Source: Terriglobales bacterium (GTDB taxonomy: Bacteria > Acidobacteriota > Terriglobia > Bryobacterales > Bryobacteraceae). From it: a stretch of 64,000 nt of DNA. The stretch is from NCBI GenBank assembly GCA_027485675.1, contig JAIXQP010000036.1, positions 1-64,000 of the forward strand, read 5' to 3'. The notes beneath the pieces are model-generated. The model had not been told where the DNA came from and made no database searches. It saw only the letters and a program-made list of their open reading frames with translations. Of the stretch, positions 6,896 through 14,823 are shown piece after piece (positions within the stretch are counted from its first letter, which is position 1; each line of letters opens with the position of its first letter). Made by a program: the position numbers and the translations under genes.

Positions 6896-8085
6896 GATAA
6901 GGCCTCGATATAGGACGTTTCGGTCAGGTTGGTGATGCGGCGGACGGAATGATTCTGGTGGAGGCCGAAGGAGGATTCGGCTTCGAGGAGGAGGGCGAGG
7001 AGGGGGCCGGTGGCGGGGGTGACGGGGATGAGTTGGCAGCCGGGGATGGGGCTGGGGGCGGTGGGGAAGATGCCGTGGCGGCGGAGGAGGGCGAGGATGG
7101 TGGTTTCGGTGCGCGGGACGGCGTAGGCGAGGGGTAGGGAGACGGAGCGGCGGCCCTGGACGGAGGGGCGGTATGGGGCGGAGAGGAGGAGCTCGGGCTG
7201 GCCGGTGGCGAGTTGGATGACGGGGATGGGAAGGGGCGAAGCGGCTTTGCGGCGGCGGGAGCGGAGCGGGACGCGGGTGGGGGCGGGGGGAGGAGCGAGG
7301 AGGGAGGCGGCGTGGGCGGTGGCCCAGCGGAGGAGTTCGTGGCAGGCGAGGAGGGTGGCGCGGCGGATGTGGCGCGGGTCGTGGGGAGCGTTGCGCGCGG
7401 AGGGGTTGCGGGCTTCGAGGAGGACAACGGGGGCGCCGTAGCGGAGAGCCAGGACGTTGCGGGCGTCGAGGCGTTGGGGGGTGCCGTGGCGGGAGCTGCC
7501 GTTGGGTTCGACCATGGTGTAGCGGCCGAAGCGGAAGCCGGCGGCGGAGAGCCGCTGGTCGAGGGTTTCCGAGAGCGAGGCGAAGAGGGGGTGGCCGTCG
7601 CGGAGGGGGACGGCGGGATTGGTGGGGAAGTCGAGGCAGAGGTCCCAGGCGAGGCGGACGCCGCGGTTGAGGAGATGGAGGCGGCGGGAGGGGAAGTTGT
7701 GCATGTCGACGGTGAGGTGGGGACGCCACTGGGCGACAAAGCGGTGGATGGCTTGGGTTTCCGGGGTGAGGAGGTGGAGGTGGTCGCGATTGAGGTCGAG
7801 GCCCTGGGCGTTGTGGCGGGTGCGGAGGGCGGTGCCGTCGGGGTTGGCGGATGGGAGGATGGCGACTTGGAGTTGGTGGCCGAGGAGTTCGGGGGAGGCT
7901 TCGAGGGCGAGGGAGAAGCGTTCGGCGGCGCGCTGGACGGCCCGTTCGTCGCCGTGTTGTCCGCAGAGGAAGAACAGGCGCAGGGGGGCTTGGGGGGAGC
8001 CGTGATGGTAGACGAGGAGGGGGCGTCCGAGGCTGGAGTGGCCGATGGCCTCGATACGGGTGGGAGATGGGGTGGGATTCGGCAT
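6892..8085 (-). CDS. M14-family zinc carboxypeptidase
   Basis: A 397-residue protein with the M14 zinc-carboxypeptidase signature: H44-x-x-E47 in GQHGDE, H129 as third zinc ligand in VDMHNF, the ANPDG and LDLNRD segments around the substrate site, and E224 (VVLLEARNP) as probable catalytic base. It should remove a C-terminal residue or hydrolyse a related amide. No signal peptide is evident, so it is probably cytoplasmic. The roughly 110-residue C-terminal extension matches nothing I recognise. The start at 8085 is the first ATG after the conserved end of the DCC gene (8093); the longer upstream frame only reads antisense to nothing and overlaps that gene. In an operon with an ABC exporter it could trim an exported peptide (inference). 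Confidence 0.78.
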   Translation of the reverse strand: MPNPTPSPTRIEAIGHSSLGRPLLVYHHGSPQAPLRLFFLCGQHGDERAVQRAAERFSLALEASPELLGHQLQVAILPSANPDGTALRTRHNAQGLDLNRDHLHLLTPETQAIHRFVAQWRPHLTVDMHNFPSRRLHLLNRGVRLAWDLCLDFPTNPAVPLRDGHPLFASLSETLDQRLSAAGFRFGRYTMVEPNGSSRHGTPQRLDARNVLALRYGAPVVLLEARNPSARNAPHDPRHIRRATLLACHELLRWATAHAASLLAPPPAPTRVPLRSRRRKAASPLPIPVIQLATGQPELLLSAPYRPSVQGRRSVSLPLAYAVPRTETTILALLRRHGIFPTAPSPIPGCQLIPVTPATGPLLALLLEAESSFGLHQNHSVRRITNLTETSYIEALS

Positions 8086-8092
8086 GGGGCGG

Positions 8093-8524
8093 CTAGTGGA
8101 GGTGGCAGGTACCGCCGTCGCATTGGACACGGCCGAAGCGGTAGCGGACCTGGGCGACGCGGTTATAGAGCCATTGCCAGACGGGACGGGACCCGGGAAT
8201 ATGGAGCAGGGGAGCGACCGGTCAGAGAAGCGGCAGGAGTTTGGAGAGATGGCGAAAGGCATCGGCGCCCGTGTGCCGATGATAGTTCTGGTCGATGAGA
8301 ATGATGGCCTTCATGCGCTGCTCGAAGGAAACGTCGGGCAGGACGAGATCGGCCAGGCAGTCGTGGAGCGAGAGGAAGGCGAGACTGCCGCTGCAATCCA
8401 ATTTGGCCAGGATGCGCATTTGGGCGATGCAGAAGCGGCAGCGTCCGTCGTAGACGATGATCTGGGCGTGGGGCCGTTCGACGAGGCCGGGCAGCCCTTG
8501 GCTCTGGGGAGGGGTCTGGCTCAT
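8093..8524 (-). pseudogene. DCC-family (DUF393) thiol protein gene interrupted by an in-frame TGA
   Basis: From ATG 8524 the frame encodes a DCC/DUF393 protein with the hallmark YDGRCRFC (C29 and C32). It stops at a TGA (8222-8224) after 100 residues. The same frame stays open for another 42 codons to a TAG at 8093-8095, and that extension has the family ending: hydrophobic PVAPLLHIPG, then WQWLYNRVAQVRYRFG and CDGGTCHLH. Relatives commonly have Trp near the interruption, so a TGG-to-TGA change is the simplest explanation. The TAG is only 7 bases before the M14 gene, matching the tight spacing of the operon. Its ATG overlaps the HTTM stop by 4 bases. The truncated protein may still be made; readthrough or a sequencing error cannot be excluded. 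Confidence 0.72.
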
Positions 8525-9504
8525 AGGGCCTCTTGAATGGGCGTCGGCGGCGCGTTCTGGTGGCGACTGCGGCGGAGGGAGGCGAGGAGGCGTTCGATGG
8601 GTTCGGCGATCCGTTCCACAGGGAAGAAGCACAGGAAGACGAAGCCCAGGAGCTGGTAACGGAAGGTGATGCCCATGACGAAGAGAATTCCCCAGTGCAT
8701 GGCGAAAGCGTTCAGCGCCCAGAACATGCCGAGGCGGCGGCTGAGAAAAGCGGCGGGGGCGAGCAGTTCGGTGACCATGGAGAGCACGCCGATGATGGTG
8801 AAGAGCCAGAGGTGCTCGTAGAGAGCGAAGGCGAGTTCGGGCGGGGCTTCGCCGAGGAGGGCCTTGCGAATGGCGTCGACGGCGACCTGGCTGCGGAGGG
8901 CGTCGCCACTGACCCATCCCCAGCCGAGTTCCCCGGCGAGTTTGGCGGCGCCGGAGAGGAAGTAGGTGGAGAGGGTGACGGCGCAGAGGAGTTGGATGGG
9001 CCAACCGTAGCGCCAGTGGATGGCGGGTAGGGTGTAGCGGGAGCGGAAGTGGGAGCGGGTATGGGCGCGGAGCCAGGAGTCGACTGACCAGGCGTCGGCG
9101 GCAGCGGTGAAGCCGAGGATGAGGATCTGCAGGACCATGGCGTTGTCGCTGTGGTAGATCATGGTCCAGGAGTTGCGGTAGCACAGGAGGGCGAGGAGGA
9201 GGAGGCTAAAGAGCGGACCGGTGAGGCGGAATCGCCATCCGGCGATGAAGGCCACGTTGGCGAGGAGGGTAGCCGTGAGCAGGGCTTTCAGGGCGCTCAA
9301 GGGGAGGGGGGCGACGAGCCACCAGACGGCGCCGAGGGGTTTGAAATAGAACGGGTCGTTGGCGTTCATCTCGAGGAACATCGTGAGGCGCTGGGCGATG
9401 TAGACGAAGGCGAACAGACCGACAGCGATGCGAATCAGGGCCAGACGGGTGGCCGGCATGGCGGGGAACCAGAGTTGATTGAGCCATTCGGATAGGCGGG
9501 GCAT
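8521..9504 (-). CDS. HTTM-domain membrane protein (vitamin K-dependent carboxylase-like)
   Basis: A 327-residue polytopic membrane protein with about seven or eight hydrophobic segments. The layout fits the HTTM (horizontally transferred transmembrane) family related to vitamin K-dependent gamma-carboxylase: an N-terminal TRLALIRIAVGLFAF helix, the YHSDN segment, AIHWRYGWPIQLL and the FLSGAAKL motif. Bacterial members are often next to DCC thiol proteins, as here, with a 4-base ATGA overlap. The preceding small membrane protein ends 2 bases upstream. Catalysis is not established for most bacterial homologues, so the name indicates fold only. Confidence 0.78.
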   Translation of the reverse strand: MPRLSEWLNQLWFPAMPATRLALIRIAVGLFAFVYIAQRLTMFLEMNANDPFYFKPLGAVWWLVAPLPLSALKALLTATLLANVAFIAGWRFRLTGPLFSLLLLALLCYRNSWTMIYHSDNAMVLQILILGFTAAADAWSVDSWLRAHTRSHFRSRYTLPAIHWRYGWPIQLLCAVTLSTYFLSGAAKLAGELGWGWVSGDALRSQVAVDAIRKALLGEAPPELAFALYEHLWLFTIIGVLSMVTELLAPAAFLSRRLGMFWALNAFAMHWGILFVMGITFRYQLLGFVFLCFFPVERIAEPIERLLASLRRSRHQNAPPTPIQEAL

Positions 9505-9506
9505 GG

Positions 9507-10022
9507 TTATTTAACCTCTCTTTTCGACTTTTTGGGTTCGGGGACGGGGCAGGCGGCGTGGAGCTTTTCGGCTACCGGGGTTTGGTCGCCGGCGAAGAAG
9601 GAATCGACGTGATGGGTGGCGGTGATGACCTGGACGGAGGTGAGGCGGGGGCCGGTATATCGTTTGGAGCGCGACAGGCGCTTGGCGACGGCGTTGCAGG
9701 TTTCGAGCGCCCGATCTTCCTTCACGGCGGCGTAGATTTGACGGCGGACCTGGTTGAAGCCGCCGGTGCCGGCGAAGGTGTGGCGGATGCGGTGTCGGTT
9801 GCCTTCGGCATCGATGCCGACGAGGGTTTGGCCCGAGAAGTGAGCGCTTCGCTTGGCGGAGAACATGGGGTAGTGGGAGAGGGGGAAGTTGTCGTTGGGC
9901 CGCCGCTCAAAGTTCTGGACGATGGGGGAGAGCACCGTGAGGAGCGTGGCGACGATGACCAGGGCCGGGCCGAGTTTGCTCGGGCGTGGGGTATAGACGG
10001 GGAGGATGGTGGAGTCAGTCAT
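9507..10022 (-). CDS. Small membrane protein with YPMFS motif, HTTM partner
   Basis: A 171-residue protein with one N-terminal membrane segment (about residues 18-36) and a soluble domain expected outside the cytoplasm. Just after the membrane helix comes FPLSHYPMFS, a motif seen in small proteins that accompany HTTM genes. A single internal Cys (ETCNAVA), another near the end (AACPVP) and a Lys-rich tail (KKSKREVK) are visible. It lies 35 bases after the ABC exporter gene and 2 bases before the HTTM gene. Probably a partner subunit of the HTTM protein; biochemical role unknown. Confidence 0.6.
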   Translation of the reverse strand: MTDSTILPVYTPRPSKLGPALVIVATLLTVLSPIVQNFERRPNDNFPLSHYPMFSAKRSAHFSGQTLVGIDAEGNRHRIRHTFAGTGGFNQVRRQIYAAVKEDRALETCNAVAKRLSRSKRYTGPRLTSVQVITATHHVDSFFAGDQTPVAEKLHAACPVPEPKKSKREVK

Positions 10023-10057
10023 GGCGTTGGTTCTTCCGGAGTTGGGATTGCCAGGGG

Positions 10058-11842
10058 TTACCGGCGACGCTGCATTGCGGCGGCGGAGAGGAGCGTTTGC
10101 CGGATGATGCCGGCTTCGAGTTCCATCACGTGATGGAGCGTGCTTTGGGATCGCAGAGAGTTGGCGGCGATCACGATGGTCAGGTTGGGCGTGAGGGCGG
10201 CCAAGCTGTCGAGAAGATGGGTCTCCGCATCGGGATCGAGGGCGGCGGTGGGCTCATCGAGGAGCAGCACCTTCGGCCGGCGCAGCAGTGCGCGGGCGAT
10301 GGCCAGGCGTTGGAGCTGTCCATTCGAGAGCCGGACGCCACCGTCGCCAAGGGTGGAGGCGAGGCCGTCGGGAAGGGAGCGCAGCGTGGCGCCGAGACCA
10401 GCGATTTCGCAGGCGCTGATCATTTCGGCCTCCGTGGCGTTCTCCCGGCCAAGAGAGAGATTTTCGGCGACGGTGCCCGTGAAGATGGCCGCCTGTTGCG
10501 GGACGAGAACGATATGGCGCCGGACGGATGCGACCTTACATTCGGCGAGATCCTGGCCGTCGACGAAGATGTGTCCGCCGTGGGGCGGCTCGAAGCCGGC
10601 GAGTAAGCGCAACAGGGTGGTTTTTCCTGATCCACTACGGCCCTTGATCCAGATCATGTTTCCCGGGGGGAAGGTTGCGGAGGCGCCATCGAGAATCGTG
10701 TGGCCTTGGAGCACCATCCGGAGATCCCGAATGGAGATATGACCGGCGATGGGATCGAGTTCCTCGGTTCCCTGCTCGTTTTGGCCGTTGGCGGTATCGA
10801 CCAGGTGGAGAAGCCGCTGGAGGCGGGTCAATTGGCGGCGGGTTTCCTTAGCGGCGCCACCGAGGCGGCGGAGGGGAACGTTGAGATAGCCGACGAAGCC
10901 GACGAAGGCGACCAGGGATCCGGAGGAGATCTCACCGGCCAGGACGCGATGGCCGCCGGCCCACCAGGAGCCGCCGAGGGCCAGAATCGAAAGGCTCCAT
11001 ACGGAGGCGGTGAGCAGGGAGCTGTAGACTCCTGTTTTGCCGGACTCCTCGAGCAGGCTATCGGACTCCGCGTTGATGCGGGACAGAACGACGGACTGCG
11101 CCCCGAGGGCCTGGATGGTGTCGATGCCGTCGAGGCGCTCGCGGATGCCTCTCTTGAAGTGCGCCTTGCGTTGTTGCCAGGAGCCGGTGTAGTCCTCCTC
11201 GCAGCGCTCGGCCAGTTGAATCAGAAGGAATTGGACCGGCAGCGAGGCGATAGGAAATACGGCCATCCAGGGATCGATGGCGACCAGGACGGCGGCCGGG
11301 TAGAGGAACCGGATGATTTCGGCGCCCCCTTCGACGACCGAGGTGCGGGCGAGATGACCGATGCTGCGGGTATCGGAGAGGGTGTGGTCGGAGAGGGCTG
11401 AGGCGCCGTGACGCCGATGGAACGAGGGGGAGGCGTACGCCCAGGCGGTGAGGACCTGCAGCCGGAAGTTGCGGACGACGAGTCGATGGAGCAAGCCGGC
11501 CGACCGCGCGCTGGCATAGGCGGCGATTCCGGTGAGGATGGCGATGGCGGTGAGCGCGAGACCCAAGCGTTCGACCAGGGCATAAGGGTGGGGACCGGAG
11601 AGGTCGAGTCCCCAGAGGTGGGTGGGCCGTCCGCTGAGGCCATCGACCAGGACCCCGGCCAGCAAGGGGACCTGGACGGGGAGCAGACGGAAGAGAATGC
11701 GCCAGGAGGCGGCGATGGCAAGCTGGCGACGGTACGGCTGGAGTTGGCGCAGGAGGGTGCGCCAAGCCGTGGCCGTTACTCGTGGTGCTTTGTTGCTGGG
11801 CATCGCCATAACCGACTCCGAGGAGGGCAAACTACGCAACAT
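10058..11842 (-). CDS. ABC exporter, fused permease and ATPase
   Basis: A 594-residue half-transporter: a six-helix exporter-type membrane domain in the first 330 residues, then a nucleotide-binding domain with Walker A GRSGSGKTT, a Q-loop in LVPQQAA, signature LSNGQLQR (Asn in place of the usual Gly) and Walker B VLLLDEPTAALD. Such proteins work as dimers and export lipids, peptides or thiols. The membrane part recalls CydC/MsbA-type exporters without being diagnostic, and no N-terminal peptidase (C39) domain is present. The ATG at 11842 overlaps the end of the NTPase gene by 11 bases; ATGs at 11809 and 11803 are alternatives. Presumably exports the product handled by the operon. Confidence 0.85.
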   Translation of the reverse strand: MLRSLPSSESVMAMPSNKAPRVTATAWRTLLRQLQPYRRQLAIAASWRILFRLLPVQVPLLAGVLVDGLSGRPTHLWGLDLSGPHPYALVERLGLALTAIAILTGIAAYASARSAGLLHRLVVRNFRLQVLTAWAYASPSFHRRHGASALSDHTLSDTRSIGHLARTSVVEGGAEIIRFLYPAAVLVAIDPWMAVFPIASLPVQFLLIQLAERCEEDYTGSWQQRKAHFKRGIRERLDGIDTIQALGAQSVVLSRINAESDSLLEESGKTGVYSSLLTASVWSLSILALGGSWWAGGHRVLAGEISSGSLVAFVGFVGYLNVPLRRLGGAAKETRRQLTRLQRLLHLVDTANGQNEQGTEELDPIAGHISIRDLRMVLQGHTILDGASATFPPGNMIWIKGRSGSGKTTLLRLLAGFEPPHGGHIFVDGQDLAECKVASVRRHIVLVPQQAAIFTGTVAENLSLGRENATEAEMISACEIAGLGATLRSLPDGLASTLGDGGVRLSNGQLQRLAIARALLRRPKVLLLDEPTAALDPDAETHLLDSLAALTPNLTIVIAANSLRSQSTLHHVMELEAGIIRQTLLSAAAMQRRR

Positions 11843-12971
11843 TGACGGCGGACTGCCGTCGGAGATTCAGCGTGGCGGCGACCGTTTCGCCCAGTTCGGT
11901 GGCATCGCCGGCGGAGGTAGCGACCGGCGTAGCGGCGATTTCGGCGAACTCGCGCATGCAGAGCGGGGAAGAGGTCAGAACGCCGGTGACGGCGAGGACG
12001 CGGTGGCCGAGGCTCTCGAGACGGCTAACGGCGTAGCGGGCGGATAGCGCATTGTCGGCGGCAAGCACGACCCCGGACAGTTGCTGCCGGAGGTTTTCGT
12101 CTTCGAGGAGCATGGCCGTTTCGCGCTGCAAGATGCCGTCGGCGATTTCCATTACGGTGACGTCGGCGTTGGCCGTCTCAAGCCCCGCCATCATGGAGCG
12201 GTACAGATCGAGCAACTCCTGCTTGCCGCACAGATAGGTGGACGGAAACCCGAAGTCGCTGAAGTCCAGGACCTGAGCGGCGGAGGCGGAGCGCATTTCG
12301 TCCTGGTCCCGGTTGGACACGCTGCCCGTGAGTTTGCAGGCGGCCACGCGCAAACCTTGCTGCGAGAGGGCCTTGATGAGCTTGACGCAAGAGGTGGTCT
12401 TGCCCGCATTCATTCCGGTGCCGACGACGGCGACGAGATTCCGGGGTGACTGGATGGGCGCCACTTTCTCGAATGCGGCTGCCTTCAAGTTGATGACTTG
12501 CCCGGCTGAGTTGGCGACGTAGCCGAGGAACCGAACGCGAGTAGGGCGCTTGACGGAGCGGTGGCGGGAGCGGACGGTGCCGATCATGCCGCCGGCGGTA
12601 AGCAGGCTCAGGTTGTCGAGGCCATCGACTTCGCCTTCGTAGGCGTCGGTCGCATAGCGATTGCCGAAGACGCCGACGATGCAGTCTCCGGGATAGATGC
12701 GGAGGCGAAGATTGTCCTGCGTGGTGATGCGCTCGTGATACCCCATCTCCTCCACTTGCACGACCGCGAGGTCGCCAGCGGCGGGCACGTAGCCCATGGG
12801 GCGCGAAATCAGTTGCGTGGCGCCGGGATCCATGATCCGGCAGGCCCAGGACCAGCGGGGAAGGGTGGCTTCGGTGGTCAGGGTGCTGAGTTGGGTATTC
12901 GGCAGGGACAGGGTAGGTAGAGCGATGCTGGGGATGGGCAGAATGGGATTGAGGACGATGGCTGGTGACAT
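11832..12971 (-). CDS. P-loop NTPase of dethiobiotin-synthetase/MobB-like type
   Basis: A 379-residue protein, first gene of the seven-gene operon. Residues 184-192 (GTGMNAGKT) are a Walker A loop inside a domain resembling SIMIBI-class NTPases such as dethiobiotin synthetase and MobB, with a following ACKLTGSVSNRDQDE segment and VMEIADGIL where a Walker B-like strand is expected. The first 180 residues form a separate beta-rich domain that I do not recognise; the very N-terminus is a low-complexity Pro/Leu/Ile stretch. The ATG has an AAGGAG site 6 bases upstream. It may supply an ATP-dependent ligation or activation step; the substrate is unknown. Confidence 0.6.
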   Translation of the reverse strand: MSPAIVLNPILPIPSIALPTLSLPNTQLSTLTTEATLPRWSWACRIMDPGATQLISRPMGYVPAAGDLAVVQVEEMGYHERITTQDNLRLRIYPGDCIVGVFGNRYATDAYEGEVDGLDNLSLLTAGGMIGTVRSRHRSVKRPTRVRFLGYVANSAGQVINLKAAAFEKVAPIQSPRNLVAVVGTGMNAGKTTSCVKLIKALSQQGLRVAACKLTGSVSNRDQDEMRSASAAQVLDFSDFGFPSTYLCGKQELLDLYRSMMAGLETANADVTVMEIADGILQRETAMLLEDENLRQQLSGVVLAADNALSARYAVSRLESLGHRVLAVTGVLTSSPLCMREFAEIAATPVATSAGDATELGETVAATLNLRRQSAVNVA

Positions 12972-13327
12972 AGTATCTCCTTGGGGGTAATGGGCCTGTC
13001 TTTGGGTTTGAGGTGGCGCCGGTGCGGGGCGATTCCCCCGCTGGCGGCGTCTGCGCCTTCCGTGGCGCTACCTCCCAACGGCCTACAACTCTTTAGGGAC
13101 ACCCAACTGGGAGAAAATATAGGGGCGTAAGGAAAAATATGGTTTATTGGGGGCGGGTAATTGGCGTATCCTGATTTCTGCTTGGGCAGCACGCTGCGCA
13201 CCGCGTTATGTTTGACCGCGATGCTATCCTCGGTTCAAGACAAGCCGGTGGTGGGTGCAGCTAGTGAGTCCAGGCTTCGAATAGTGCGACGCGAAGACAA
13301 TACTGGGGCAGCGGAGGACGGTGGGGC
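12972..13327. promoter_or_regulatory. Divergent intergenic region with GC-rich leader and spaced A/T boxes
   Basis: These 356 bases separate the divergent NTPase operon and ECF sigma gene and hold no credible gene. On the NTPase side, 12985-13085 is very GC-rich with several possible hairpins (for example GCGCC/GGCGC), suggesting a structured 5' leader; it matches no riboswitch that I know. At 13111-13120 and 13131-13140 lie two similar boxes (GAGAAAATAT and GGAAAAATAT) spaced exactly 20 bases, two helical turns, in otherwise GC-rich DNA. They are good candidates for a promoter or regulator site serving one or both directions. Confidence 0.45.
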
Positions 13328-13945
13328 ATGACCGACTTGGCGTCTACGATCAGCGAAGCTCTCCATGGTGCGCCCGACCGTTCCTGGCCGGATGAGCGTC
13401 TATTGACGGCGTGCCGGAATGGAGATCAGCGGGCTTGGGAAGCCCTTATTGCGAAGTACCAGAGCATGGTGTATTCGATCCCGTACCGCTACGGCGCGAC
13501 CGCGGACGATGCGGCCGACATTTTCCAGGGGGTGTGGATGGACCTGTATCAGGAACTGCCGCACCTGCGGAATGCCGAGGCGTTACGGTCGTGGTTGGCG
13601 ACGGTGGCGGGACGGCGTTCGCTGCGCTGGAAGCGCAGTCTGCAGCGGCGCGGCGAAGTAGATCTTCCCGACGAGGACCGGGACGAGCCCGAGAACGCCG
13701 ATCCCTTGCCGCCGGAGGCGATGGCCGAGGTGGAACGGGACCAAACGGTTCGCGAGGCGATTGCGGGGCTGCCGCCGCGTTGCCGGGAGTTGGTGGAGCT
13801 TCTGTTCTTCAAGGACCCGCCGATCTCGTACACGGAAGCGGCGGCTCATTTTGGTCTGGCTACCGGGTCAATTGGGTTTGTAAGAGGCCGATGTATCCGG
13901 AAGCTGCAGCAGGCGCTGGAGGAACGGGGCCTGGGCCCGAGCTAG
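13328..13945 (+). CDS. ECF sigma-70 factor
   Basis: A 205-residue ECF-family sigma factor. Region 2 is seen in WEALIAKYQSMVYSIPYRYG and ADDAADIFQGVWMDLY (about residues 38-80), and region 4 as a helix-turn-helix near the C-terminus (ISYTEAAAHFGLATGSIGFVRGRCIRKLQQAL). Between them is an acidic linker rich in Asp, Glu and Pro. It should direct RNA polymerase to an envelope- or metabolite-responsive regulon. The likely anti-sigma gene lies 117 bases downstream, and A/T-rich boxes flank the gene on both sides, which fits autoregulation (inference). Confidence 0.85.
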   Translation: MTDLASTISEALHGAPDRSWPDERLLTACRNGDQRAWEALIAKYQSMVYSIPYRYGATADDAADIFQGVWMDLYQELPHLRNAEALRSWLATVAGRRSLRWKRSLQRRGEVDLPDEDRDEPENADPLPPEAMAEVERDQTVREAIAGLPPRCRELVELLFFKDPPISYTEAAAHFGLATGSIGFVRGRCIRKLQQALEERGLGPS

Positions 13946-13980
13946 GCGATGGCGAAACGAAGGCGAGGGTCTCGAGAGTA

Positions 13981-14027
13981 GGAAAATTTTCCATACTTTT
14001 TTTCCCGGCTAGGTATATTTTTCATAC
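13981..14027. promoter_or_regulatory. 12-bp palindrome and repeated TTTT(C/T)CATAC boxes
   Basis: Between the sigma gene and its downstream neighbour, 13981-13992 is a perfect palindrome (GGAAAATTTTCC). TTTTCCATAC (13987-13996) recurs as TTTTTCATAC (14018-14027), 31 bases on. The reverse strand of these boxes resembles the A/T boxes at 13111-13140. They may be binding or promoter sites; a GGTATATT sequence inside could serve as a -10 element for the downstream gene. Confidence 0.45.
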
Positions 14028-14062
14028 AGGGTGCCTCCCCTGAGGAGGTGGAAGGCAAAAAC

Positions 14063-14722
14063 GTGCACTATAGCGAAGGACAATGGATTGATTTCGTGCG
14101 GGGGCTGACGGAAACAGCGGCGGCCCGCGAGATGCAGACGCACCTGGGTTCAAACTGCGCCGATTGTCAGGCGCTGGTCGATTCCCTGAGCGTGGTGGAG
14201 CGGACTGCCTTCCAGGACCGTGCGCTTCCGGTACCTACCGCGGCGATTGCGCGGGCCATGGCGATCTTTCGTCCTGCGCCGAGGGTGTCCTTTTTCGATC
14301 TCCCCCGCGTTCTTGCCGAGATCGTCTTCGACAGCAGGCACCAGCCGCTGCTCGCGGGAGTCCGCAAGATGGACCCCCAGGTGCGTCACGTGGTCTTTCG
14401 GTCGAGTGTCCTGCAGAGCGAAGTGCAGCTGGAAGTGCGGGCGCCGAAGCGGATTTTGGCGGTGACCGGGCAGTTGTCCACCCCGGCGAGCGACGAACTG
14501 CTTGCGAAGGGCATGCGCGTGGCCTTGACCGACGGCCAGTTGACTCTGGCCGAAGCTCCGGCGAATGAATTTGGGGAGTTCGAATTGGAGTGCAGCTTTC
14601 AGCGCGGTTTGCAATTAGTCGCGTGGTCGCCGCAGGGTCCCGAGGCCGTGGTGATGGACTTGGACGGTGTGTTGGGCAATTGGAAACAGAGTGTCGTCAC
14701 GGAGGACGGACCCCAGCAGTAG
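14063..14722 (+). CDS. Probable anti-sigma factor with zinc-binding N-terminus
   Basis: A 219-residue protein downstream of the ECF sigma gene. The N-terminus carries H27, C32 and C35 (HLGSNCADC), close to the H-x3-C-x2-C zinc motif of ZAS anti-sigma factors but with one extra residue. No membrane segment follows; the rest (from about residue 90) looks like a soluble beta-rich domain. The GTG at 14063 is preferred because GGAAGG lies 8 bases upstream; an earlier GTG (14048) lies inside the AGGAGG sequence itself. It probably holds the sigma factor inactive in the cytoplasm. The variant zinc spacing leaves some doubt. Confidence 0.6.
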   Translation: MHYSEGQWIDFVRGLTETAAAREMQTHLGSNCADCQALVDSLSVVERTAFQDRALPVPTAAIARAMAIFRPAPRVSFFDLPRVLAEIVFDSRHQPLLAGVRKMDPQVRHVVFRSSVLQSEVQLEVRAPKRILAVTGQLSTPASDELLAKGMRVALTDGQLTLAEAPANEFGEFELECSFQRGLQLVAWSPQGPEAVVMDLDGVLGNWKQSVVTEDGPQQ

Positions 14723-14823
14723 GCGCCTCGAACGGGCGGGACCACGAGTTGCACTCCGGCCTCCAAAGATGCCCCTCCCCAGCCGAATGCGGTCGATGGT
14801 CCCCTTCGCGATGACCCGGGCGG

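Noticed and set aside
7213-8298. Long + strand open frame rich in Gly, Glu and Val
   Set aside because: It is antisense to the M14 peptidase gene, whose zinc and catalytic residues are clear; the frame is open only because of high GC.
12985-13085. GC-rich leader as a known riboswitch
   Set aside because: I compared it by eye with conserved cores of common riboswitches (SAM, cobalamin, c-di-GMP, TPP, glycine) and found no match beyond generic GC hairpins.
12972-13200. RiPP precursor peptide upstream of the NTPase operon
   Set aside because: No ATG exists on the minus strand in this gap, and the one frame through it joins into the NTPase leader without a core-peptide pattern.
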